Counted from the stretch's first letter, positions 16,329-25,277 are shown. The stretch: DNA of 64,000 nt from Paenibacillus sp. PastM-3 (GCF_029893965.1 NZ_JARXXP010000020.1:54451-118450); one strand, 5' to 3'. A program made the numbers and translations. The notes: generated from the letters alone by a model not told the origin.

Positions 16329-17657
16329 TTATTTTCTTTTGCGCATCATATCAAAATAAGCAACCGGATGATCTACCTTCATACGGATCTTTTGAAGCGG
16401 GTGACGGGCAGCATCAAGCTTGTTCCCTTCTTCATCCCACAGCTCGCCTACAGTCTGCTTGAAGCTGGTGATGTCCGGTCCGAAGAACTCCACTTCCTGT
16501 CCTGGCTTGAAGTGGTTGCGCTGCTGGATCAGTGCCATACCGGTGTCTGCATCATACTCAAGAACGAGGCCTGCAAAATCATACGGCGCCGCTTTTTCCT
16601 CAGGCTCATAAATGTGATCTTCATGGTCCGGCGTATCGTAAAAGAACCCTGTGTTCAGCGGACGGTTCGCCGCTTTCTGGAGCTCCTCCAGCCATTCCGG
16701 ATTCAGCACGTAATTGTCCGGATCGGCCATATAGGCATCTATCGCCTTACGGTAGGCGTTGACTACTGTGGCAACATAATGGACCGACTTCATCCGGCCC
16801 TCGATCTTGAAGCTGTCAATGCCGACTTCGATCAGGTCAGGAATGCTCTCCAGCATGCACAGATCCTTGGAGCCCATGCTGAACTGGTTATCCTCCGGCT
16901 GATGCAGAGGCAGCTGGGTCACTCCCGGCAAAAGATGCTGCGGCGGGGCAGCCTCTGCCTGCTCCTCTTCCGATACCCAGTTACCTTCCGGACGGCCGTC
17001 TTCGAACAGGTCATACTTCCAGCGGCAGGACTGGCAGCAGCCCCCGCGGTTGGAATCGCGGTCTGTAAAATGGTTGGACAGCACGCATCGGCCGGAATAG
17101 GAGGAGCACATCGCGCCGTGAATGAAGCTCTCGATTTCGATGTCGACATGCTGTTTGATCTCAGCAATCTCTTCCAGGCTGGTTTCACGGCCCAGTACGA
17201 CACGCGGCAGACCTTCTTCCTTCCAGAAGGATACCGCCTGCCAGTTCAGCGTGGACTGCTGGGTGCTCAGATGCACTTCCAGCTCAGGCACCAGCCGGCG
17301 CGCTGTATCCACAATAGCCGGATCGGCTACGATAATCGCGGCGATTCCCGCCTTATGCAGATTGCGCAGGTATTCTTCAATCCCGGCGATATCTTCATTG
17401 TGGGCATAGATGTTGGTGGCTACAAATACTTTGGCCCCGTATTTCTTGGCGAACTCTACACCCTCGCGCATTTCCTCGAAGCTGAAGTTGTCAGCCCCGG
17501 AGCGCAGGCCGTATTTCTGTCCTCCGATATATACTGCATCCGCGCCATAGTGCACGGCGAATTTCAATTTTTCCAGGTTACCCGCCGGAGCCAGGAGCTC
17601 CGGTTTGTCCAGACGGTAACGTTTGCCCTTGTACTGGGGCTTGGTCATGGTACCCAT
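16329..17657 (-). CDS. yrrO: U32 peptidase family protein YrrO (tRNA hydroxylation)
   Basis: Homologue of B. subtilis YrrO (TrhP2), which with YrrN is needed for 5-hydroxyuridine formation at the tRNA wobble position. The 442-residue protein begins with the U32 barrel (LAPAGNLEKLKFAVHYGADAV) and carries the signature region around IHGAMCSSYSGRCVLSN and RGGCCQSCRW, whose cysteines fit an Fe-S site. A C-terminal beta-barrel domain follows from about residue 350. I chose the ATG at 17657 because GGAGGGGAG precedes it; the upstream ATG overlaps that site. It lies downstream of yrrN on the same strand, separated by a 319-bp gap holding a repeat. Confidence 0.92.
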   Translation of the reverse strand: MGTMTKPQYKGKRYRLDKPELLAPAGNLEKLKFAVHYGADAVYIGGQKYGLRSGADNFSFEEMREGVEFAKKYGAKVFVATNIYAHNEDIAGIEEYLRNLHKAGIAAIIVADPAIVDTARRLVPELEVHLSTQQSTLNWQAVSFWKEEGLPRVVLGRETSLEEIAEIKQHVDIEIESFIHGAMCSSYSGRCVLSNHFTDRDSNRGGCCQSCRWKYDLFEDGRPEGNWVSEEEQAEAAPPQHLLPGVTQLPLHQPEDNQFSMGSKDLCMLESIPDLIEVGIDSFKIEGRMKSVHYVATVVNAYRKAIDAYMADPDNYVLNPEWLEELQKAANRPLNTGFFYDTPDHEDHIYEPEEKAAPYDFAGLVLEYDADTGMALIQQRNHFKPGQEVEFFGPDITSFKQTVGELWDEEGNKLDAARHPLQKIRMKVDHPVAYFDMMRKRK

Positions 17658-17718
17658 TGTTGTACTCCCCTCCATATCTTTGCTTTGTTAAAATAAACCA
17701 GAAATCTAACCTTTGGGA

Positions 17719-17937
17719 TATGACCGTAACTGCGGAAAGCGTTTGGACTTCCGGCCGCTGTTATGTCTGGATTTCCTGATTAAAACCGCTGAACGCGGTA
17801 GAAATCCAAACATAGCTTATGCTTACGTAGCCAGCTTTCCTTCGGAAAGCTCTCAGGCGGACGCTAATGCTCCTACAGTTCCAAACCTTCCCTCCGTTAC
17901 TCTTATCCTTAAGGTAAGCTACAAGTTCATTTTAAAG
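17719..17937. repeat. Hairpin-forming dispersed repeat (copy D)
   Basis: The unit starts near TGACCGTAACTG and runs through TTTGGACTTCCGGCCGCTG (17742) to CTACAGTTCCAAA (ends 17885), with a conserved tail CTTCCCTCCG. TTTGGA and TCCAAA form the ends of a long imperfect palindrome. Inside it GGATTTC/GAAATCC and CCGC/GCGG nest. Related sequence occurs at 57799-58196. It separates yrrN from yrrO, which are normally adjacent. Confidence 0.75.
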
Positions 17938-17976
17938 AAGCAAATCATTGCCTTATTTTATTTCCTAAAAGATTAA

Positions 17977-18909
17977 TTAATAGACTTGCTCTTTGTAGAA
18001 GAAGCCGAACGACAGGTCACGCTCAGGGTCCTGCAGCGCACGGATTCCATCCATCCAGGACTCATCAAACTCATAAGCCTGCGGGTCCTGGAAATACAGG
18101 TCAACCGCATGGCGGAATGCTTTAACAACAGCCACATTATAGGCAATCGGCTTGAGCAGGCCTTCGATCTTCAGGCTGTGTACTCCTGCGGCCAGCAGGA
18201 TATGCAGGTCCTCCAGAATGCAGACATCATCGGAGCTCATAATGTGCGTTCCGTTGATATCCTCGTAGATCGGGAACTTCTCTTCCTGGCGCTCCGCCTC
18301 AATCAGGAACAGGCCGCGGTCCTTGCCCAGATTACCGTCTTCTACCGGACGTCCCTGGTGTGCCATATAGCTGGCTACCAGTCCGCGTTTGGAATGATAA
18401 ATATTGGTCATCCCGTGTACCTGCACCTGGGCTTCTACCTCAAGCAGCGGCACCATCTCAGTGATTTCATCCATATTCAGCTCACGGGCCAGCACGACAC
18501 GCGAAGCCCCTTTGCGGCCCCAATAGTTGGCCGTATAGTAATTGGTCGAGGTCATCTCGGCATTCCAGTGCAGCCGCAGCTCCGGCGCTTCGGACTTCAC
18601 GGCGTACAGCACCGCAGGATCTCCGAACTCGATTCCGTCGATGCCGAGCTGGCCGATCGCCTTAACATATGCCGGAAGCTCATCCAGCAGCCGGTTGGAC
18701 ATCAGTCCGCCCAGGCCCGCATATACTTTGCGGCCCATGCTGTGGGCCAGTTCTATTACAGCTGCTGTATCCTCCAGCGTAAAATGGCCGGCCAGCCGCA
18801 TCCCGAAACGGTCGTCTCCGATGAGCAGCGCGTCCGCCCCTGCATTCAGCAGCGCACGCGCTTCCTCCAGGGATGCTGCTGTGACCAGCAGCTCCGGTTT
18901 GTTCATCAT
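17977..18909 (-). CDS. yrrN: U32 peptidase family protein YrrN (tRNA hydroxylation)
   Basis: Partner of YrrO; homologue of B. subtilis YrrN (TrhP1). The 310-residue protein covers the U32 barrel only: PELLVTAASLEEARALLNAG at the N-terminus, LHWNAEMTSTNYYTANYWG in the middle, and VHSLKIEGLLKP near the end. It lacks the cysteine cluster and the extra C-terminal domain of YrrO. The ATG is seven bases after AGGAGG. It follows mltG by 57 bp on the same strand, the order seen in the B. subtilis yrr cluster. Confidence 0.9.
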   Translation of the reverse strand: MMNKPELLVTAASLEEARALLNAGADALLIGDDRFGMRLAGHFTLEDTAAVIELAHSMGRKVYAGLGGLMSNRLLDELPAYVKAIGQLGIDGIEFGDPAVLYAVKSEAPELRLHWNAEMTSTNYYTANYWGRKGASRVVLARELNMDEITEMVPLLEVEAQVQVHGMTNIYHSKRGLVASYMAHQGRPVEDGNLGKDRGLFLIEAERQEEKFPIYEDINGTHIMSSDDVCILEDLHILLAAGVHSLKIEGLLKPIAYNVAVVKAFRHAVDLYFQDPQAYEFDESWMDGIRALQDPERDLSFGFFYKEQVY

Positions 18910-18966
18910 GTTGCATCCTCCTGCCCTTGCGGTACATCAAACCGCAGTAATCTCTATTTTAATAGG

Positions 18967-20016
18967 TTACGGCGAATTTTGTTCACTTTTTTTGATATTG
19001 GCTAAATGTTCCTCGTACGTTTTACCGAACAGATGGCCTTGGGTACCGTCTTTTTTGGTCACGTAGAAATAATATTCCGATGCCTCAGGCGCAAGCGCCG
19101 CCTGAATCGACGCCAGTCCGGGACTTGCAATCGGCCCCGGCGGCAGGCCGGCATTTCTGTACGTGTTATACGGGCTCTCCACTTCCAGATCCTTGTACAG
19201 CAGCCGTTCCTTTTGCTTGTCCAGCAAATACTGGACCGTAGCATCTATCTCCAGGTTTTGGCCCTTGTTCAGCCTGTTATAAATAACGCCGGCCACCAGC
19301 GGCCGCTCATCGTCGACGACAACCTCACGTTCCACCAGCGAAGCCACAGTCAGCAGCTCATGCAGGGACATTTTCCGTTCGGCCAGCTGATTTTTCCAGT
19401 CCGGAATGCTGTTCAGCTTCTTCTCCAGCTGCTCCAGCAGCGCTTCAACAACGTCCTGGGGCGTGCTGTCCTTGAGCAGCTCGTAGGTTTCAGGGAACAA
19501 GTACCCTTCAAGACGGTGCAGCACACCCCCGCCCGCAGGAATCCCCAGCCTGTCAACTGCAGCGAGTCCTGCTCCGGAATCTATAATTTCAAGAAAAACC
19601 TCAGGCTTCTGCCCCCAAGCCTCCGCCAGCTTGCCGGCCACCTGCTTTGCCGTATATCCTTCCGGAATGGTGAAGACCACTGTCTCCTCCTTCACGACAT
19701 CTCCCGCATTCAGGCGGGCAATCAGGTTGTCGTAGGTATCTCCGGGGCTTGCGGTATATGTACCCGCCATAAAGCCTGACCCTTCCTTGACCCACTTCAG
19801 ATAACCTTTGAAAAATAAAGCGTTACGGATAATACCGTTTTCTTCGAGCAGATCTGCAATCTCCGAGCTGCCCATTCCCTTCTCTATCGTAAACGTAACG
19901 GGCGGCCCCGCGGTATGGACCGGCTGCATTCCATTCCAGACATACCATGCGCCTCCCCCAGCTGCCAAGACCAACACAAGGACTATAATCAGCACGGCGC
20001 GAATTGCTGCTTTCAA
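18967..20016 (-). CDS. mltG: Endolytic murein transglycosylase MltG
   Basis: Membrane-bound YceG-family enzyme that cuts nascent glycan strands and sets their length. One transmembrane helix (about residues 5-27) precedes a LysM-like segment and the catalytic domain. The catalytic glutamate is in ASLVEREV, followed by GVIYNRL and the SPYNTYRNAGLPPGPIASPG signature. The protein is 349 residues from the TTG at 20016, which I chose because GAGGAG lies six bases before it; the open frame runs 27 codons further upstream. It sits between the ruvX/DUF1292 genes and yrrN, as in related genomes. Confidence 0.92.
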   Translation of the reverse strand: MKAAIRAVLIIVLVLVLAAGGGAWYVWNGMQPVHTAGPPVTFTIEKGMGSSEIADLLEENGIIRNALFFKGYLKWVKEGSGFMAGTYTASPGDTYDNLIARLNAGDVVKEETVVFTIPEGYTAKQVAGKLAEAWGQKPEVFLEIIDSGAGLAAVDRLGIPAGGGVLHRLEGYLFPETYELLKDSTPQDVVEALLEQLEKKLNSIPDWKNQLAERKMSLHELLTVASLVEREVVVDDERPLVAGVIYNRLNKGQNLEIDATVQYLLDKQKERLLYKDLEVESPYNTYRNAGLPPGPIASPGLASIQAALAPEASEYYFYVTKKDGTQGHLFGKTYEEHLANIKKSEQNSP

Positions 20017-20126
20017 ATGGAACTCCTCGCTTTCCAACAATATAGTATAGAATTGTATTATCTTAAATTCAACATATATTTTTTGTGAGACTTTCATTTA
20101 ACACCATTTTTACAGTCCTACCAAGC

Positions 20127-20157
20127 AAAAAGAGCGCGGAAATAAATCCGCCCTCTC
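20127..20157 (-). terminator. Terminator behind the DUF1292 genes
   Basis: Minus-strand stem GAG.GGCGG / CCGC.CTC around ATTTATTT, followed by five T residues. It separates the ireB-ruvX-DUF1292 operon from mltG. Confidence 0.8.
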
Positions 20158-20195
20158 CCTTGCCCAGCATAGATATTGCATATCGTGAACAGTCT

Positions 20196-20504
20196 TTATT
20201 CCGTATCTTCTGCAGGAAAAGTCAGCTCATCATACAGCTCGGAAACATCTTCCCACTCTTCATCGTCAACGATACTCTCCAGCTCCGGCACACCGTCAGG
20301 CGAAACCACAATCCGCAGAATCTCCTGCTCCGCTTCCCTGCCAGAACTGGCCAGTACCGCATACGCGCGGCCACCGACCTCAAACTCGGCGACAATATTG
20401 TAAACGGAAGACCGGCCCTGCTCATCTTCCAGTTCTACTGTTTCTCCATAGGCTTCCTTGAGCTTAGATGTCCAGACCGCTTGTTCTGCGGAAAAATCAG
20501 TCAT
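20196..20504 (-). CDS. DUF1292 small acidic protein (second copy)
   Basis: A 102-residue, strongly acidic protein of unknown function in the DUF1292 (YrzB-like) family. Recognisable features are VELEDEQGRSSVYNIVAEFE, an ILRIV strand and an acidic C-terminus (DDEEWEDVSELYDELT). I place the start at the ATG at 20504 because GGGGGAG precedes it by six bases. Its start overlaps the preceding DUF1292 gene by 8 bp, so the two are probably co-translated. The pair looks like a tandem duplication that has diverged widely. Confidence 0.82.
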   Translation of the reverse strand: MTDFSAEQAVWTSKLKEAYGETVELEDEQGRSSVYNIVAEFEVGGRAYAVLASSGREAEQEILRIVVSPDGVPELESIVDDEEWEDVSELYDELTFPAEDTE

Positions 20505-20805
20505 TCTCTGCTCCCCCGTCAAGCTCGTCTACAAGTGTATTGAAGGTCTCTTCAACGATTGCCCACTCTTCGTCATTCTCGATCATAAAGAGCTGCAGGT
20601 CGTCCCCGTCTTCTTCGTAGCGGAATGCGTAGACCTCATCGCTATCCTCATCCTCGGAATCCAGCGGCACCACCATCATATACTTTGCATCCGAACCGTC
20701 AACTTCAAACTTCATGATGACCTCAAATTCCTCTTCATTACCTTCCTCATCGGGAATATAGATAATTTCCGGTTCTTCTTCGTGGCCAATCTGTTCGTTT
20801 GTCAT
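20497..20805 (-). CDS. DUF1292 small acidic protein (first copy, YrzB-like)
   Basis: A 102-residue, highly acidic protein: IIYIPDEEGNEEEFEVIMKF at the N-terminus, YMMVVPL in the middle and EEWAIVEETFNTLVDE at the end. This arrangement fits B. subtilis YrzB, whose function is not established. The ATG at 20805 follows GAGGGG. It starts 14 bp after the ruvX stop, in the same operon, and overlaps the next DUF1292 gene by 8 bp. Confidence 0.85.
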   Translation of the reverse strand: MTNEQIGHEEEPEIIYIPDEEGNEEEFEVIMKFEVDGSDAKYMMVVPLDSEDEDSDEVYAFRYEEDGDDLQLFMIENDEEWAIVEETFNTLVDELDGGAEND

Positions 20806-20818
20806 AATAGCGCACCCC

Positions 20819-21238
20819 TCACCTTTTACTGTTAGCATCCAAAAAATTTTGCAAAATCAGGGCTGCGGCCATTTTGTCCACAATCCCCTTGCGTTTCTTC
20901 CGGCTGACGTCCCCTTCAATCAGCATCCGCTCGGCGGACACTGTCGTCAGACGCTCATCCCAAAGGTGTACGGGTATTTCGAGTTCCTCCCGCAGCTGAC
21001 CGGCAAATTCGATACAGATTTCACCGCGGGGTCCAACTGAGCCGTTCATATTCTTCGGCAGGCCAACCACGATCTCTCCAATCTCATGCTCCTTGACCAG
21101 CTCACGGATACGTTCAAACTCGTTGCCGTTTCCGCGGCGTTCAATGGTCTCCAGAGCCTGGGCGGTCCACCCGAAAATATCACTTGTGGCGACTCCGATT
21201 CTGCGGTCGCCGTAATCCAGTCCCAGCTTCTTCATCAT
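20819..21238 (-). CDS. ruvX: RuvX/YqgF Holliday junction resolvase-like RNase H fold protein
   Basis: A 139-residue YqgF-family nuclease, linked to Holliday junction processing and to 16S rRNA 5' end maturation in other bacteria. Catalytic-type residues are visible in GLDYGDRRIGVA, IVVGLPKNMNGSVG and GIVDKMAAALIL. Its start overlaps the stop of the upstream IreB-type gene by 4 bp (ATGA). Both are in the conserved alaS-ireB-ruvX-DUF1292-mltG order. Confidence 0.93.
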   Translation of the reverse strand: MMKKLGLDYGDRRIGVATSDIFGWTAQALETIERRGNGNEFERIRELVKEHEIGEIVVGLPKNMNGSVGPRGEICIEFAGQLREELEIPVHLWDERLTTVSAERMLIEGDVSRKKRKGIVDKMAAALILQNFLDANSKR

Positions 21239-21510
21239 CTCGGCTGATCCACCCGGTGATTGGCCAGGTAGAAACGGACCAGTTCCTCGATCAGCTCATC
21301 ACGTTCTTTTCTCCGGACCAAACTTCTCGCATTGTTGTGGCGCGGAATGTAAGCCGGATCTCCGGAAAGTAAGTACCCTACGATCTGGTTGATCGGATGG
21401 TACTCTTTCTCCACAAGCGCGTCGTATACGGCGAGCAGAATTTCCTGGGAAGAAGCTTCCTTTTCGTCGCCCTTCACATTGAATTTAACCGTTTTGTCCA
21501 TGGAGTCCAT
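21235..21510 (-). CDS. ireB: IreB-family (UPF0297) regulatory phosphoprotein
   Basis: A 91-residue protein of the UPF0297/IreB family; in Enterococcus IreB is a substrate of the Ser/Thr kinase IreK. The signature DKTVKFNVKGD at the N-terminus, EYHPINQIVGYLLSGDPAYI in the middle and RHNNARSLVRRKERDELIEE are well conserved. The ATG at 21510 follows GGAAGG at eight bases; an in-frame GTG lies three codons upstream. It is the first gene of the operon with ruvX and the two DUF1292 genes. Confidence 0.93.
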   Translation of the reverse strand: MDSMDKTVKFNVKGDEKEASSQEILLAVYDALVEKEYHPINQIVGYLLSGDPAYIPRHNNARSLVRRKERDELIEELVRFYLANHRVDQPR

Positions 21511-21756
21511 TTGTGACACCTTCCTTCTGCAAAATCACCCTCAGAGAGCGGTTTCGCATAGTTGCTGCTGTACAGCTCACTTGCTGCCTTCATCATAACA
21601 TATTCATGCCCCGCCTTGGAAATCCTCTATCCAAGATAACGCTTTTTTTGGCATTTTATCTACAAAAATATAGATAATTTTGGTTTTCAAGCTATTGCAG
21701 AACGGCCTTCAAGGCGAATTTTCGCTAAACTGCACTACACAGCCTCATCAATAAAG

Positions 21757-21790
21757 CAGCGGTACTGATATGAAGCTCTCAGTACCGCTG
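21757..21790 (-). terminator. Terminator of alaS
   Basis: CAGCGGTACTGA and TCAGTACCGCTG form a perfect 12-bp stem around a 10-nt loop, followed on the minus strand by CTTTATTG. It lies 36 bp after the alaS stop. The rest of 21511-21825 is AT-rich upstream DNA of the ireB operon. Confidence 0.85.
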
Positions 21791-21825
21791 GGCATATTAT
21801 ATGGAGGAACAGTCTATTTCAATCT

Positions 21826-24462
21826 TTAAGCCTGGGCAGCAACGAGCTCCTCGGCTTTGGCCAGTGCTTCGGACAGCTTGGAAGCATCCTTGCCGCCGGC
21901 CTGTGCCATATCCGGACGCCCGCCGCCTCCGCCGCCGCACACAGCGGCAACTTCCTTAACCAGCTTGCCGGCGTGGAAGCCCTGCTTGACCAGTGCCTGC
22001 GGTACGGAGACTACAAAGTTCACCTTGTCGTCCATCGCAGCGCCGAGCACCAGAATGGCATCCGGCAGCTTGACCTTCAGCTCATCAGCCGTGGAGCGCA
22101 GTGCATCCATGTTGCCTGCCTGGACAGCAACGGCCAGCAGCTGCGTGCCGGCGCCTACGGTCTTCACGCTGCCGGTCAGCTCGGCGGCAAAGGTTGCGCT
22201 CAGCTTCGACTGCAGCGATTCGTTCTCGCGGGATACTTCACGCACCTGCGCATGCAGTGCTTCGATCCGCTTAGGCACATCATTCAGCGAGGATTTCAGC
22301 AAGCCAGCAGCCTGCTTCAGGAGATCAAGCTGGCTCTCGGTGAACTGGTAAGCATAACGTCCGGTAACGGCCTCAATCCGGCGTACGCCGGAGCCGATGC
22401 CGCTCTCACTGACCAGCTTGAAGATTCCGATCTGCGAGGTGTTGCCGACGTGGATACCGCCGCACAGCTCAAGGCTGTAATCGCCGACCTGTACGACACG
22501 GACGATGTTGCCGTATTTTTCGCCGAAAAGAGCCATTGCGCCCATAGCTTTGGCTTCGTCAATCGGCTTGTTCTCAATGACCACATCCAGGCCGCGCCAG
22601 ATCTGCGCATTCACCCGGTGTTCAATATCGCTCAGCTCCTCCGGTGTAATGGCACCGAAATGCGAGAAGTCAAAACGAAGGCGTGCGCCTTCCACCAGAG
22701 ACCCTGCCTGGTTAACATGACCGCCGAGCACTTCCTTCAGCGCCTTATGCAGCAGGTGAGTCGCCGTATGGTTCTTCACGATGTCTTCGCGTATTTCACG
22801 GTTAACTTCCGCACGTACGCTCTCGCCGGTCTTCAGCTCTCCGGCTTCCACGGTCACCAGATGTACATGCTGTCCGTGCGGTGCCTTGAACAGGCCTGTA
22901 ACCTTGGCAGTAACGGAGCCGCCTGTCAGAAGACCGGTATCACTGACCTGGCCGCCGCTTTCAGCGTAGAACGGGGTCGCTTCCAGCACAACCTGGCACT
23001 CGGCGCCTTCGCCGACAGAATCCACAAGCTCTCCGTCTACAACAATGGCGAGGATCTTGGACTCTGCTACCGTGTCATTATATCCAATAAATTCACTTTT
23101 AACCGTCAGATCGGCAAGGGCGCCGCCCTGGATTTTCATGCTGGCATTGTCCTGGCGGGCTGCTCTGGCCCGGTCGCGCTGCTCCTGCATAGCTGCATCG
23201 AATCCTTCGCGGTCCACGGTCAGTCCCTGCTCGGAAGCAAAATCCTCTGTCAGGTCAAACGGGAAGCCGTAAGTGTCATACAGCTTGAATGCATCGACGC
23301 CGGCAATGACGCTGAGGCCGTCAGCCTTGGCTTTTGCCGAAATTTCACCCAGAATAGCCAGGCCGTCGGACAGCGTTTCATGGAAACGCTCCTCTTCCGT
23401 GCGGATGATTTTGGCGATATATTCGCGGTTCTCCACAACGGACGGGTAGTACACGCCCATAACCTCGCCTACGGTTTCTGTCAGCTCAAAGAGGAACGGA
23501 CGGTCAAGACCCAGATTCTTTCCGTAACGTACTGCACGGCGGAGCAGACGGCGGATGATGTAGCCGCGGCCTTCATTGGAAGGAAGCACACCGTCGCCTA
23601 CTGCGAAAGTCACCGTACGGATATGGTCGGCAATCACCTTCAAGGCGATATCCTGCTCCAGGTTGTCCTTGTATTTCACGCCGGCCAGACCGGCAGTCTT
23701 CTGGATCACCGGCTGGAAAAGGTCAGTGTCAAAGTTCGAGTCTACGTCCTGCAGGATGGAAGCCAGACGCTCCAGGCCCGCACCGGTATCAATGTTCTTG
23801 TTGGGAAGCGGTGTGTAGCTGCCGTCTTTGTTGTGGTTGAACTGGGAGAATACGAGGTTCCATACTTCCAGCCAGCGTTCATTTTCACCGCCCGGATACA
23901 TTTCCGGATCACTCATGTCACTGCCGTAAGCTTCGCCGCGGTCATAGAAAATTTCCGAGCAAGGGCCGCACGGGCCTTCGCCGATATCCCAAAAGTTCTC
24001 GTCGCCCAGCTTGATGATGCGTTCAGCAGGCAGGCCTACTTTTTCATTCCACAGCTTGAATGCCTCTTCGTCCTCAGCGTACACGGTAACCGAGATGCGG
24101 TCGCCGTCAAAGCCGATCCACTCCTTGCCGGTCAGGAACTCCCAGGCCCAGGTGATGGCTTCTTCCTTGAAATAATCGCCGATGGAGAAGTTCCCGAGCA
24201 TTTCAAAGAACGTATGGTGGCGGCGCGTTTTGCCGACATTCTCGATGTCATTGGTACGGATACATTTCTGCGAGTTGGTCAGGCGCGGATTCTCAGGAAT
24301 CTCGCGTCCGTCAAAGTATGCCTTCAGCGGGGCCATACCGGCGTTGATCCACAAAAGGGATGGATCGTTGTGCGGAACGAGCGATGCGCTTGGCTCGATT
24401 TTGTGGCCTTTGCTCTCAAAAAACTGCAGCCATTTGGAACGGATTTCACTTGCTTTCATCAT
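21826..24462 (-). CDS. alaS: Alanyl-tRNA synthetase
   Basis: Charges tRNA-Ala in the cytoplasm. At 878 residues it is full length: N-terminal class II catalytic domain (EIRSKWLQFFESKGH, NAGMAPLKAYFDG), tRNA-recognition region, an editing domain with HTATHLLHKAL and CGGIHVGNT, and a C-terminal C-Ala domain with a glycine run (CGGGGGGRPDMAQAGG). I placed the start at the ATG at 24462, one codon before a second ATG; eighteen further open codons upstream do not match the family. It is preceded by a T-box leader and a consensus promoter. The 835-codon frame on the opposite strand is a shadow. Confidence 0.97.
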   Translation of the reverse strand: MMKASEIRSKWLQFFESKGHKIEPSASLVPHNDPSLLWINAGMAPLKAYFDGREIPENPRLTNSQKCIRTNDIENVGKTRRHHTFFEMLGNFSIGDYFKEEAITWAWEFLTGKEWIGFDGDRISVTVYAEDEEAFKLWNEKVGLPAERIIKLGDENFWDIGEGPCGPCSEIFYDRGEAYGSDMSDPEMYPGGENERWLEVWNLVFSQFNHNKDGSYTPLPNKNIDTGAGLERLASILQDVDSNFDTDLFQPVIQKTAGLAGVKYKDNLEQDIALKVIADHIRTVTFAVGDGVLPSNEGRGYIIRRLLRRAVRYGKNLGLDRPFLFELTETVGEVMGVYYPSVVENREYIAKIIRTEEERFHETLSDGLAILGEISAKAKADGLSVIAGVDAFKLYDTYGFPFDLTEDFASEQGLTVDREGFDAAMQEQRDRARAARQDNASMKIQGGALADLTVKSEFIGYNDTVAESKILAIVVDGELVDSVGEGAECQVVLEATPFYAESGGQVSDTGLLTGGSVTAKVTGLFKAPHGQHVHLVTVEAGELKTGESVRAEVNREIREDIVKNHTATHLLHKALKEVLGGHVNQAGSLVEGARLRFDFSHFGAITPEELSDIEHRVNAQIWRGLDVVIENKPIDEAKAMGAMALFGEKYGNIVRVVQVGDYSLELCGGIHVGNTSQIGIFKLVSESGIGSGVRRIEAVTGRYAYQFTESQLDLLKQAAGLLKSSLNDVPKRIEALHAQVREVSRENESLQSKLSATFAAELTGSVKTVGAGTQLLAVAVQAGNMDALRSTADELKVKLPDAILVLGAAMDDKVNFVVSVPQALVKQGFHAGKLVKEVAAVCGGGGGGRPDMAQAGGKDASKLSEALAKAEELVAAQA

Positions 24463-24517
24463 GTACAGCCCCCGTCTTAGTATTAATCTGCATCCGGCAA
24501 TTACGCCGGAATACACA

Positions 24518-24804
24518 AAAACGCCCCTGAATAAATTCAGGGACGATGATTATCGCGGTACCACCCTGGTTATCGCCTTGATCCGTGTAATAACACGCGG
24601 ACACCTGCAGACGATCGCCTTGTCGCGGCTGTTAACGGGCGCCCCCGGCGGGATTTCCCCGCACTCCGAAATCAGCTTTCCGCCGGTCTGTCTTCCGGGT
24701 TCTCACAGCCATTACGATTCATCCGTAACGGAACCCGTTCTCTGGGGGAGCCATGCTCCGGCGTACTTCATTTCATCAATGTTTTATCCGATTTGCATTT
24801 TAAC
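24518..24804 (-). ncRNA. T-box leader of alaS
   Basis: A leader RNA that lets uncharged tRNA-Ala prevent early termination. The T-box core AGGGTGGTACCGCG is at 24554-24567 on the minus strand, directly before a terminator hairpin (24517-24545, stem CCCTGAAT/ATTCAGGG plus five T). A long Stem I region lies upstream; a GCU triplet at 24707-24709, next to GUGAGAACC, is a candidate specifier codon. Confidence 0.92.
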
Positions 24805-24810
24805 ATTTCA

Positions 24811-24839
24811 AGTATAGCCAGCGGCGGGGGTTGTGTCAA
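24811..24839 (-). promoter_or_regulatory. Promoter of alaS
   Basis: TTGACA at 24834-24839 and TATACT at 24811-24816 on the minus strand are 17 bp apart. Transcription would begin near 24804, at the start of the T-box leader. Confidence 0.85.
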
Positions 24840-24915
24840 TGATTGGAGGCGGAGCTGTCTGCTGCAGACTGCTGAATCGCCTTAAAACGGACGCAAATAT
24901 GTCTTAAACAGATTA

Positions 24916-24944
24916 TTTACAGTGCCTATACACAGGAGTATAAT
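24916..24944 (+). promoter_or_regulatory. Promoter of tRNA-Pro
   Basis: TTTACA at 24916-24921 and TATAAT at 24939-24944 are separated by exactly 17 bp. The tRNA begins about 45 bp after the expected start of transcription. Confidence 0.85.
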
Positions 24945-24995
24945 TCTGGATATTAAGAGGATTCATGCGTGTAACAGGGCACCTGAACTTGATAT

Positions 24996-25072
24996 CGAGA
25001 CGTGGCTCAGCTTGGTAGAGCGCTTGCTTCGGGAGCAAGAGGCCGCAGGTTCAAATCCTGTCGTCTCCACCA
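24996..25072 (+). tRNA. tRNA-Pro(CGG)
   Basis: A 77-nt cloverleaf with encoded CCA. The D arm is GCTC/GAGC, the anticodon stem CTTGC/GCAAG encloses TTCGGGA (anticodon CGG at 25030-25032), and the T arm is GCAGG/CCTGT. The acceptor stem pairs at positions 2-7, but position 1 is C and position 72 is also C. Bacterial tRNA-Pro normally has C1-G72. The gene is followed by a terminator and by an islet that ends in a partial copy of the tRNA. Confidence 0.95.
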
Positions 25073-25086
25073 TACTAAAATACTAT

Positions 25087-25111
25087 AACCCTTGATTTAT
25101 AAGGGTTTTTT
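25087..25111 (+). terminator. Terminator of tRNA-Pro
   Basis: AACCCTT and AAGGGTT form a 7-bp stem around GATTTAT, running into six T residues, 14 bp after the tRNA. Confidence 0.9.
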
Positions 25112-25277
25112 GTTCGGAATTTTTTAGTAGTTCTTTCAACTGAATAGATATGCATAAAATAGGGTCATGTGCGCTTTGCCATGATATTTAAACATAGTTT
25201 TTATAAAAGCTATATTTAACATAACTCATATTCAAACCCAAGCACTATCTTTAAATTACTTGCACCTTAACATACCT

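Noticed and set aside
21973..24480. 835-codon open frame on the plus strand
   Set aside because: It is the exact antisense of alaS, whose motifs and length are unmistakable. Its translation is rich in Gln, His and Leu without any recognisable domain.
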